From Rhodocyclaceae bacterium (GTDB taxonomy: Bacteria; Pseudomonadota; Gammaproteobacteria; Burkholderiales; Rhodocyclaceae): a DNA stretch of 64,000 nucleotides. Position 1 is the first letter of the stretch, and each line of letters starts with the position of its first letter. The stretch covers positions 41,307 through 105,306 of the forward strand of contig VEQK01000001.1 in assembly GCA_018883265.1 (NCBI GenBank), written 5' to 3'. This document shows, piece by piece, positions 49,388 to 56,851 of the stretch. The notes below the pieces were generated by a model. The model was not told the DNA's origin. It was given only the letters and a program-made list of their open reading frames with translations, and made no database searches. The position numbers were made by a program, and so were the translations under genes.

Positions 49388-49570
49388 ATGAGTTCCTGGG
49401 GGTGCCCGCACGAATTGAAGGGAATTTGCCAGAAGGTCGCACAAAAGGCCTGTGACCCGGGAATGAAAGGTTGCGTACTTGCAGGCAGGTATGTTTTTGC
49501 CAACTCGGAGGAGAAGAACAGTCGACGCCGTCAAAAGCAAAAATCTGCAGATGCCTCACCAGATATTTAA
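49388..49570 (+). CDS. Small Cys-rich protein next to the radical SAM gene
   Basis: A 60-residue protein whose ATG at 49388 lies 13 bp behind the radical SAM stop. The first half has four regularly placed cysteines, C-P-H-E-L-K-G-I-C, then K-A-C and K-G-C (Cys6, Cys14, Cys22, Cys29), and the second half is basic and polar (R-R-R-Q-K-Q-K). The Cys pattern could bind a metal or Fe-S cluster, or the protein could be the substrate of the adjacent enzyme. It ends by overlapping the convergent membrane protein's stop by 4 bp. No family recognised with certainty. Confidence 0.65.
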   Translation: MSSWGCPHELKGICQKVAQKACDPGMKGCVLAGRYVFANSEEKNSRRRQKQKSADASPDI

Positions 49571-50661
49571 TGACGATAAGCCTTATCCACCGGCCTGGAT
49601 AAATTCCGGATCACCTGTAACATCAGCGTAAAGAGAAATACGCCTATCGCAATGGCATTGATGGTTACGCCGGATGTTCGCAGAGCCGTGCTCTCGAATA
49701 ATCCGCCCATAACTCTGGCCGCGACGCCTAGATTCAGGATTGCCAGAGGTATATAGAAAATCCATGAATAAGGGATTTTGACGCGCATAACGGCTGGAAA
49801 TATGATCGGGGCATGGCCAATGACCATTGAGAAAATAAATCCGATCGAGATTGAATGAATGGCGGCATCACGTTGATAGGGTGAATTCGTGAACTCGCCT
49901 GCCAGAAGGGCGCCCCCAATAAGCAGCCAAAAGTAGCCAAACAGTAGACAGATAGCGACAAAGCGCGTGATGCCGTTTTTTCGGACCGTTTTTCTGGCGA
50001 TGTCAAAGCTAAACATCCAGATTGCCAAAGCACAATAGCTGGTGCCAAGCAATGGTGGATAATCCGGAGAGCTAAGCGCTGACATGAGTGACGCGGCAAT
50101 GATCGATAGAACGATTCCGCCAAAGAGGGCTTTGCTCAATCTTTTAGGCGGCAGGAATCTCGTCAGTTCGAGACGCTCTCCTGCAATTGTTAATACCAGG
50201 AATGTGAGCCCACATGCGTTAGCGGCCATAGGATTTCCTGTGGCGCCCCAGATAACATTTCCAATGAGCCAGAGCATGGCGCCAGCCAGCAAGGTGAACG
50301 TGTAGATGGCCGGCTGCTTGATTACTACCAAGAGCGTCGTTGCAACAAAACAAATCCCGGCAAGAACGAATCCTGAAATGACGATTGTGATGGAAGCGCC
50401 TGCCAGTAGGAGCCCTCCGGCAATCCCGCTCAGCAATGGCGTCAAATAGGGAAAACTCAGACGACTTGCGACCGCCCGTTCCAGCCCGATGACCGTCCCG
50501 AAAAATCCTGAAATCATCAAAACGCTGTGAAATTGTGCAGCATCCAAAAATATCTCCGGGACCTTGATGCCGGTGCGCGCAAGGCCTGAGAGCACAGCCG
50601 CAACCAGAGCGGCGATTGCAAGTAGGATTAACGGCGCACGTTCTTTTGCGAATGAAGCCAT
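49567..50661 (-). CDS. NnrS-like polytopic membrane protein
   Basis: A 364-residue integral membrane protein with about twelve hydrophobic helices. Conserved histidines occur in the second helix (A-A-Q-F-H-S-V-L-M-I-S-G-F-F-G) and in R-D-A-A-I-H-S-I-S-I-G-F-I-F-S-M-V-I-G-H-A-P, spaced as in haem-binding NnrS or cytochrome oxidase-like helices. It lacks the W-H-A-H-E-M signature of the true NnrS at 32936, so it is a distant relative. Its start follows the DUF59 stop by 4 bp, giving a two-gene operon under a NarL-like site (51061). A role in nitric oxide tolerance is inference. Confidence 0.7.
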   Translation of the reverse strand: MASFAKERAPLILLAIAALVAAVLSGLARTGIKVPEIFLDAAQFHSVLMISGFFGTVIGLERAVASRLSFPYLTPLLSGIAGGLLLAGASITIVISGFVLAGICFVATTLLVVIKQPAIYTFTLLAGAMLWLIGNVIWGATGNPMAANACGLTFLVLTIAGERLELTRFLPPKRLSKALFGGIVLSIIAASLMSALSSPDYPPLLGTSYCALAIWMFSFDIARKTVRKNGITRFVAICLLFGYFWLLIGGALLAGEFTNSPYQRDAAIHSISIGFIFSMVIGHAPIIFPAVMRVKIPYSWIFYIPLAILNLGVAARVMGGLFESTALRTSGVTINAIAIGVFLFTLMLQVIRNLSRPVDKAYRH

Positions 50662-50665
50662 GCGC

Positions 50666-51001
50666 TTACGACCATCCGAATTCGGATTTGGCCGCCTCGG
50701 ACATCATGTCTGGCGACCATGGCGGATTAAAAGTTAAATCAACTTTTATGTCTGTTGGCAAAGGAAATTTTGCGCGAAGACATTCTGTCACCTCATCAAT
50801 CAGCACATCCCCGACAGGGCAGGCCGGTGACGTCATTGTCATTTGTACACAAACACAGTTTGCTTCCAGCCAGATGCCATAAATTAGACCCATATCCACA
50901 ATATTTATTCCTGCTTCCGGGTCGATGATGGCCTCAAGCAGAAGAGAAATCTCCTGTTGTGCACTTAGGGTCGGTAAGTTGGATAGTTCGGAATCTGTCA
51001 T
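50666..51001 (-). CDS. MIP18/DUF59 family iron-sulfur assembly protein
   Basis: A 111-residue protein of the MIP18 (DUF59, PaaD/SufT) family, involved in Fe-S cluster assembly or metal-cofactor maturation. Signatures: I-I-D-P-E-A-G-I-N-I-V-D-M-G-L-I-Y-G, M-T-M-T-S-P-A-C-P-V-G-D with the conserved Cys, and V-D-L-T-F-N-P-P-W-S-P-D-M-M-S near the end. Coupled to the NnrS-like membrane protein gene 4 bp downstream; possibly repairs or loads Fe-S proteins under nitrosative stress. A NarL-like site lies 60 bp upstream. Confidence 0.9.
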   Translation of the reverse strand: MTDSELSNLPTLSAQQEISLLLEAIIDPEAGINIVDMGLIYGIWLEANCVCVQMTMTSPACPVGDVLIDEVTECLRAKFPLPTDIKVDLTFNPPWSPDMMSEAAKSEFGWS

Positions 51002-51060
51002 CTTCGTAGAAAAATGGATGCTTCATGCCGGATGATCAAGCATTCAACCTGTCCTGCATA

Positions 51061-51076
51061 TACCTATAAGTTGGTA
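51061..51076. promoter_or_regulatory. NarL-type 7-2-7 site before the DUF59-NnrS-like operon
   Basis: TACCTAT-AA-GTTGGTA matches the NarL/NarP heptamer pair with one mismatch. On the minus strand GATCAT (51037-51032) begins 31.5 bp from the centre, a reasonable -10 sharing the geometry of the other sites. Confidence 0.55.
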
Positions 51077-51211
51077 TCGGCGACGCGATGTTTGCTTGGT
51101 TTTTGTATTCCTAAGAGCGAACGGCAACGCCAGGAGGCGCTCACCAGACTATACCCACGGGCATTAAGATGCTGTTAACATCAAGCTAGGAAAAGCAAGG
51201 GCAAAGGAACG

Positions 51212-52252
51212 TTGATGACTTGGAATCGGCAGATTGCTGGTTTTGTAGTGTGCTTATTGGGCATTTCATTGGTCGGTTGTGGTGACAGCAGTTCACCAAG
51301 CAGCGCTTCTGTCTGTCCGCAGGGAAACGGTATTGTGTCAGGCAGATTGGTAAGTTATCCGGTTGTTTCTGTAGATGATCCGGGAAATAGCAGTGACACC
51401 AACCAATTCGGCGCAGTTCCCTATAAATTCAGCATGGGCAAATTTAATGTCACGATTGCTCAATACGCCGCGTTTTTGAATGCGGTCGCCAAGACGGATG
51501 CCTACGATCTGTACCACCCGAATATGGGCACAGATATGAATAGTGCAGGGATTGAACGATCGGGAAACCCGGGGAACTATCGTTACACCGTGCTGAATAA
51601 TGGTGGCGATAGCGCAAATCGTCCTATTGCCTATGTCACCTGGTTTAATGCGGCTCGTTTTGCCAACTGGATGGCCAATAATCAGCCGGAAGGGGTGCAG
51701 GATGCCAGAACCACAGAGGAGGGCGCATACCCGCTGAAAGGGGCTGTGAGTGGAAATGCAGTGAGCAAGAATCTATGCAACCCTAATACTGGTCAGACAA
51801 TCACTTTCTGGATTCCAACTGAAAACGAATGGTACAAAGCCGCTTACTACTCCAGGCACTATGAGTCGACGTCGCAGCCAGGTTATTACCTGTATGCGAC
51901 CCAGTCCAATGCATCGCCCGGGAATGTTGTCGGCGGATCTCCCAATCAAATGAATGTCATCGTTGGTGTTAATTTCTCGGTGACGCAGAATGCCACCCTA
52001 TATGCAACACAGAACTATCTGACGGATGTTGGTGCTTACACGGGAAGCGCCAGTTATTACGGCACATTCGATCAAAACGGCGGGCTGTATCAGTGGAACG
52101 ATTTAGATGGAAAACCTTTCCCGTATCGTGGTGTCAGAGGCAGTTTCTGGTTTGCCGGTGCTCAGGCCGCACAATCCATTAACTTCGCCGCGGTCACCCC
52201 CGAGCATGCGGGCAATGACATCGGTTTCAGATTGTCGTCGATCGCCAGGTGA
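51212..52252 (+). CDS. SUMF1/FGE-fold lipoprotein lacking the catalytic cysteines (copy 1)
   Basis: A 346-residue lipoprotein (lipobox LVGC, Cys23, Ser-rich tether) with the formylglycine-generating-enzyme-like fold: F-S-M-G-K-F-N-V-T-I-A-Q-Y-A-A-F-L-N-A-V, A-Y-V-T-W-F-N-A-A-R-F-A-N-W, W-I-P-T-E-N-E-W-Y-K-A-A-Y-Y and the closing G-N-D-I-G-F-R-L. The family's catalytic C-x4-C near the end is absent (F-R-G-S-F-W region has none), so it is probably not an active FGE but a SUMF-type binding or structural protein. It is tandem with a paralogue 10 bp downstream and close to a real FGE and a sulfatase. Confidence 0.8.
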   Translation: MMTWNRQIAGFVVCLLGISLVGCGDSSSPSSASVCPQGNGIVSGRLVSYPVVSVDDPGNSSDTNQFGAVPYKFSMGKFNVTIAQYAAFLNAVAKTDAYDLYHPNMGTDMNSAGIERSGNPGNYRYTVLNNGGDSANRPIAYVTWFNAARFANWMANNQPEGVQDARTTEEGAYPLKGAVSGNAVSKNLCNPNTGQTITFWIPTENEWYKAAYYSRHYESTSQPGYYLYATQSNASPGNVVGGSPNQMNVIVGVNFSVTQNATLYATQNYLTDVGAYTGSASYYGTFDQNGGLYQWNDLDGKPFPYRGVRGSFWFAGAQAAQSINFAAVTPEHAGNDIGFRLSSIAR

Positions 52253-52262
52253 GTGCACGTAC

Positions 52263-53324
52263 ATGAAAAATTTTGAACACAAGCTACGTTACATTCTTGC
52301 ACTCCTCCTGATCCAGGTATCCTCCGCCTACGGGGTGACGTATGAATTGGTGACCGTGGCCAACCCGGGTAATGCCGCAGATAAGACTACCTACGGTGCA
52401 GTGGGCTACATATACCAAATCGGCAAATATGAAGTTACTGTGGCCAATTACACCGAGTTTCTTAACGCAGTCGCCAAGACAGATACTTATGGTTTATGGA
52501 ACAACGCCATGCAGGCTGCAGCAAGTGTTGCGGGTATCACACGAACGGGAAGCCAGGGGAGCTATGTCTATTCGGTGATGACGGGAAGCTCGGGGCAATC
52601 CGCCTATAGTCAGGGTGGAACGCCTCCCTTTAAAACCACAACCGGTGTTGATAGCAGCAACTTTCCGATCACCTACGTCAGTTGGTTCAATGCAGCGCGC
52701 TTTGCCAACTGGATGTCGAATGGTCAGCCTGTAGGGCTTCAGAACAGTACTACTACCGAGAATGGTGCCTATAACTTGGAGGGTTCGACAAACAGCGGTT
52801 CGGCGCCTGCTAAAAATACAATCAACCCTAATACGGGATCGGCGCCACTATTTTCTATTCCCACCGAAAACGAGTGGTACAAAGCCGCCTACTATGACCC
52901 CTCGCTAAACCAGAACGCAGGCGGTTATTACCGCTTCGCAACCAGAAGCAATGTCGCCCCGGGTAATGTGTTGCCGAATAGCGGTTATAGCTCATCTCAA
53001 CCGGCAAATAACCAGAGTAACTACATTTACGGTTCGTCCTATCTTTATTGCGTTACGCAGAACGCCGCGATCAATACGACTCAGTACTATTTGAGCCCGG
53101 TCGGCGCTTTCGGTCAGACATCGAGTGCGTACGGCGCATTGGATATGAACGGTAATGTCTGGGAGCTCAACAGCCGAAGCGGAGAAGCCTCTCCGAATGT
53201 GGGCATTCGTGGCGGCGCCTGGACGTCTTTGAGTTCCTATCTGGCGAACACCTACTATCTGGGGACGGTACCTTACTCAACGGCCTCTAATGTGGGATTC
53301 CGTCTGGCGGCCCCGTCGCGTTAA
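52263..53324 (+). CDS. SUMF1/FGE-fold secreted protein lacking the catalytic cysteines (copy 2)
   Basis: A 353-residue paralogue of the preceding gene. The start is the ATG at 52263, where a clear signal peptide begins (Y-I-L-A-L-L-L-I-Q-V-S-S-A-Y-G, no lipobox Cys); the longer open frame lies within the upstream gene. Fold marks are K-Y-E-V-T-V-A-N-Y-T-E-F-L-N-A-V-A-K-T-D, I-T-Y-V-S-W-F-N-A-A-R, S-I-P-T-E-N-E-W-Y-K-A-A-Y-Y and G-A-L-D-M-N-G-N-V-W-E-L. The end reads G-I-R-G-G-A-W-T-S-L-S-S-Y-L, without the Cys pair of true FGE. Predicted soluble in the periplasm or secreted by the type II system. Confidence 0.8.
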   Translation: MKNFEHKLRYILALLLIQVSSAYGVTYELVTVANPGNAADKTTYGAVGYIYQIGKYEVTVANYTEFLNAVAKTDTYGLWNNAMQAAASVAGITRTGSQGSYVYSVMTGSSGQSAYSQGGTPPFKTTTGVDSSNFPITYVSWFNAARFANWMSNGQPVGLQNSTTTENGAYNLEGSTNSGSAPAKNTINPNTGSAPLFSIPTENEWYKAAYYDPSLNQNAGGYYRFATRSNVAPGNVLPNSGYSSSQPANNQSNYIYGSSYLYCVTQNAAINTTQYYLSPVGAFGQTSSAYGALDMNGNVWELNSRSGEASPNVGIRGGAWTSLSSYLANTYYLGTVPYSTASNVGFRLAAPSR

Positions 53325-53427
53325 TTGCCCGGTTGAGTGATTTTCAAAAACCGATTCTGAGCATGGTAGGATGCGAAACGTAAGTGCCAATTAACAACAG
53401 AATGCGGCTATTCAAGAGAGTTTAAAC

Positions 53428-55677
53428 ATGAAGCGTTCCTCCCGTTTTATTGCCTGGCTGCTGAGCTTGGTGACAGTTTTCTCAACTGTCTCATGTAGCT
53501 CAGGTGGTTCGTCTGCAGAGCAAACGCCACCCAACATTCTGTTTGTGGTCATGGATGACGTCGGTATTGACCAGATGGCCTCGTTTGGCTACGGTGGTGA
53601 TACGCCGCCGAGCATGCCGAATATTACGGCGGTGGCGCAGCAGGGGGTTCGCTTCCGCAATACGTGGTCGATGCCTGAATGTTCCAATGGCCGCGCATCG
53701 TTCTTTACGGGTCGTTATCCGTTCCGCACCAATATTTATCAGGCGATCGGCCAGAACGATTTGGCGAATTCCCAGGTCACGCCTTACGACGTGACGGTGC
53801 CAAAGCTTCTGAAGAATGCCAATTACGAAAGCGGCATGTTTGGTAAGTTTCACCTGGCTGGGCCAGAGAACAACCAGGCCGGTTACAACACGCCTTCACA
53901 GTTAGGCTGGGACTATTTCTACGGTTGGATTGGTGGTTTGCCGGGCTCTCTGGATTCGACGGCAGGGGGTGTTGCTGCAGCGGGGACGTATTCATGCGGT
54001 TTCGTACCAAGTCGCGCCACGTCGCCTTCGACCGGGGCTGATAGCGGCGCCTGTTATTACGCGAACAACACCTGCGCCCAGAAAACTCAGACGTCGCCCA
54101 GTCAGGATGCTGCAGGGCTACAGTGTGTCGAATCAGGCGGTATTTTTGTGCCGAATCAGTCATGCGGTACGCCGCCAAGCACGCTGAATTTCAATGTGCA
54201 AAACGCCTACTATGTATCGCCGCTGGTAATTATTGAAAAGGGCAAGGAAGCGGTACAGGTGCCGCTGACGGATAGCCGTTCCCGTGGCTACCGGACAAAG
54301 ATCGAAGCAGATGCAGCAATTGATTGGATCAACGGCAAGAAAGGCTCCAACAAGCCATGGATGGCCACAGTCAGTTTTAGTTCGGCACATACGCCATGGC
54401 AGCAGGCGCCAAAGCGACTGACGCCTGTAAGTAGCCAAGTGCCAGGCCTAGACGGATTGGACTGTACGAATAACGCAGACGGTCGCGTGATCCAGAATCA
54501 GATGACCGAGGCATTGGATACCGAGTTTGGCCGGGTGATGGTAGAAACCGGCCTTGCAACGCGCGGCGCTGACGGTCGGCTGCGCTACGACCCCAAAGCG
54601 AGCAACACGGTAATTGTGATTGTTGGCGATAACGGTACGCTGGGGAATGCGGTCAAAGTGCCTTTTAACCCGTCTTATGCCAAGGGCACCGCCTATCAGG
54701 CCGGTATCTGGACGCCGTTGATTGTGGCTGGTCCCATCGTAAATGGTACAGATCGTGAAGTGGATCACATGGTCAACATGGTCGATGTGTTCCAGTTCTT
54801 TGGCGAAATTGCCGGCCTGGATGCCCAGAAAATCGTTCCCCGGACAATTGATTCGGTGGGTCTGATGGCCTATCTGAAGACACCCGGGCAAACAAGCCTG
54901 CGGAATATCAATTTCAGCATGGGTGGATTCAATATTCAGGCAAATGGTGGCCGAAATGCACCCTGCGTGATGAGTGAATCTTCGTGTACCCAGGTGCCCA
55001 TTTCAAAGAGCGTCTGTCAGGATAACGGCGGCGTCTGGTGGGGATCGGGGTATACAGATCCAACTGTGATCCCGAACGGTGGCGTCGGCTACACCTCCTG
55101 TTATCAGGTGAACCAGGCGCTCTACAACCAGAGTCAGAGCATGTCCACCCAGGTCAAGATTAATCCGGAGATCTCTACGGCGATTCGTAATGATCGTTAT
55201 AAGTTGATTATGAATACGACGCAGACTTTTGATCCGAGTACCCCCACGGCGCCGGGGCCTAACCCGGTGGTGTCCTATGAGTTGTACGAGGTGAATCAGG
55301 CTGCGCCTTTGCCGAAGCTGGATAACCCGGGTGGTCCGAATCAGATTATGACGCCGTATACGGGGGCAGCTCTGGATGCGTATAACGAGCTTTATGCCAA
55401 GTTGCAGAGTCTGCTGGCCTCTCAACCATATTGTCCGGGTGACGGTAACGCTGACGGGGTGGTGAACGCTGAAGATCTGTCCAATTGGGAGAGGATCTAT
55501 AACTACGCGACAAGCTCCGGGATCTGGTCGAGTCTGTATAACTTCATGACGGGTGGCACCTGGGGCGGTAACGCCGTAGAAACCGGTACATGGACGGGAA
55601 CAACCAGTCAGGCCGATAAGCAGACGATTCAGCAGAACCTGGGTAGAACCTGCCCGACGACGTATAGTGTCCACTAG
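53428..55677 (+). CDS. Type I sulfatase lipoprotein with C-S-N-G-R active-site motif
   Basis: A 749-residue lipoprotein (lipobox V-S-C, Cys23) of the sulfatase family, cleaving sulfate esters with a formylglycine nucleophile. Metal ligands appear in FVVMDDVGID, the active site at C85-S-N-G-R89 followed by A-S-F-F-T-G-R, then F-G-K-F-H-L-A-G and V-G-D-N-G-T-L-G. The usual motif is C/S-x-P/A-x-R, so Asn at the +2 position is unusual. Three Cys-rich inserts (around 185-245 and 510-560) and a dockerin-like calcium loop (GDGNADGVVNAEDL, near residue 670) are additions. Its 3' end overlaps the FGE gene by 11 bp, which supports active-site conversion by that enzyme. Confidence 0.88.
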   Translation: MKRSSRFIAWLLSLVTVFSTVSCSSGGSSAEQTPPNILFVVMDDVGIDQMASFGYGGDTPPSMPNITAVAQQGVRFRNTWSMPECSNGRASFFTGRYPFRTNIYQAIGQNDLANSQVTPYDVTVPKLLKNANYESGMFGKFHLAGPENNQAGYNTPSQLGWDYFYGWIGGLPGSLDSTAGGVAAAGTYSCGFVPSRATSPSTGADSGACYYANNTCAQKTQTSPSQDAAGLQCVESGGIFVPNQSCGTPPSTLNFNVQNAYYVSPLVIIEKGKEAVQVPLTDSRSRGYRTKIEADAAIDWINGKKGSNKPWMATVSFSSAHTPWQQAPKRLTPVSSQVPGLDGLDCTNNADGRVIQNQMTEALDTEFGRVMVETGLATRGADGRLRYDPKASNTVIVIVGDNGTLGNAVKVPFNPSYAKGTAYQAGIWTPLIVAGPIVNGTDREVDHMVNMVDVFQFFGEIAGLDAQKIVPRTIDSVGLMAYLKTPGQTSLRNINFSMGGFNIQANGGRNAPCVMSESSCTQVPISKSVCQDNGGVWWGSGYTDPTVIPNGGVGYTSCYQVNQALYNQSQSMSTQVKINPEISTAIRNDRYKLIMNTTQTFDPSTPTAPGPNPVVSYELYEVNQAAPLPKLDNPGGPNQIMTPYTGAALDAYNELYAKLQSLLASQPYCPGDGNADGVVNAEDLSNWERIYNYATSSGIWSSLYNFMTGGTWGGNAVETGTWTGTTSQADKQTIQQNLGRTCPTTYSVH

Positions 55678-56785
55678 CGGGTCGCGTCGTTTTCTACTGT
55701 TGGGCGGCACAGCGCTGGCGTTAGCCGGGGCTGCTGCCGCCACGGTCTTCTGGCTGAACAACCCGGCGCCAGCGGCAAAGCCTGTCGTCATCATTGGTGA
55801 CGGGGCGAATGGACCGAAAGATATGGCCTGGATTCCTGGCGGCGAGTTCCTGATGGGCTCTGATCACAAGCTGGCGCAACGCAATGAGCGACCGGCACAT
55901 CCGGTTAAGGTGACTGGCTTCTGGATGGATACGACGCACGTGACCAATGACCAGTTTGCAGAGTTTGTGCGTCAGACGGGTTATGTGACTACAGCAGAAA
56001 AAGTACCGGACTGGGAAACCGTCCGCGTACAGTTGCCCCCGGGCACCCCGAAGCCGCCTGCTGATGTGATGGTGGCGGGTGCAATGGTGTTTGTAGGGAC
56101 AGATCGACCGGTGAACCTGAGTGATTCCTCGCAGTGGTGGCGTTTTGTGCCTGGCGCCAGCTGGCGTAATCCGCAGGGGCCGGCCAGCAACATCGACGGC
56201 AAGGGGAACCACCCGGTGGTACAGGTGAGCTACGAAGACGCTGAAGCCTACGCCAAGTGGGCGGGTAAGCGCTTACCTACTGAAGCAGAGTGGGAGTTCG
56301 CGGCTCGGGGTGGGCTGAATCAGGCGACGTATGCCTGGGGGGATCAGCTGACCCCTGAGGGAAAGCCGATGGCCAATTACTGGGATGTGCGAGCGCAGCC
56401 TTTTCCCGTTGTGGGCGGCCCTACGCCATCAAAAATCAAGGTTGGCACTATGGCGGTGAAGTCGTTTCCGCAAAACGGGTATGGGCTTTATGACATGACG
56501 GGCAATGCATGGCAGTGGGCCGCGGATTGGTACAGGGCAGATCAGTTTATGCTTCAGGCTCAGCAATCAGGAAACGGCGTTCTGGATAACCCAGTAGGAC
56601 CAGCGGAAAGCTTTGACCCTTCAGATCGCTTCGCACCGCTCAATGCGCCCAAGCGTGTTATCCGCGGCGGCTCGTTTCTGTGTAATCAAGAATACTGCAT
56701 GTCTTATCGGCCCAGTGCTCGCCGAGGGCAGGATCCCTACAGTGGCATGTCTCACGTCGGATTCCGACTCGTCAAGAACAACTAA
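55667..56785 (+). CDS. Formylglycine-generating enzyme, exported
   Basis: Copper- and oxygen-dependent enzyme that converts the sulfatase active-site Cys to formylglycine. It has 372 residues from GTG at 55667, overlapping the sulfatase end. Fold marks: MAWIPGGEFLMGSD, H-P-V-K-V-T-G-F-W-M-D, H-P-V-V-Q-V-S-Y-E-D-A-E-A-Y-A-K-W, L-P-T-E-A-E-W-E-F-A-A-R-G-G, and GGSFLCNQEYCMSYRPSAR, in which Cys339 and Cys344 are the catalytic C-x4-C pair. The N-terminus (S-R-R-F-L-L-L-G-G-T-A-L-A-L-A-G) looks like a Tat signal or membrane anchor, implying action outside the cytoplasm, unlike the soluble cytosolic FGEs usually described in bacteria. Confidence 0.93.
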   Translation: MSTSGSRRFLLLGGTALALAGAAAATVFWLNNPAPAAKPVVIIGDGANGPKDMAWIPGGEFLMGSDHKLAQRNERPAHPVKVTGFWMDTTHVTNDQFAEFVRQTGYVTTAEKVPDWETVRVQLPPGTPKPPADVMVAGAMVFVGTDRPVNLSDSSQWWRFVPGASWRNPQGPASNIDGKGNHPVVQVSYEDAEAYAKWAGKRLPTEAEWEFAARGGLNQATYAWGDQLTPEGKPMANYWDVRAQPFPVVGGPTPSKIKVGTMAVKSFPQNGYGLYDMTGNAWQWAADWYRADQFMLQAQQSGNGVLDNPVGPAESFDPSDRFAPLNAPKRVIRGGSFLCNQEYCMSYRPSARRGQDPYSGMSHVGFRLVKNN

Positions 56786-56851
56786 TCAACCTTACTAGAC
56801 GAGTATCTTCCTGGCTCAAACCGCAGAGAAGCGGTGGCGTTAGTGCTCAGA

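Noticed and set aside
52107..52262. Upstream extension of the second SUMF-fold protein
   Set aside because: The extension reads through the end of the first SUMF gene; a signal peptide starts at 52263.
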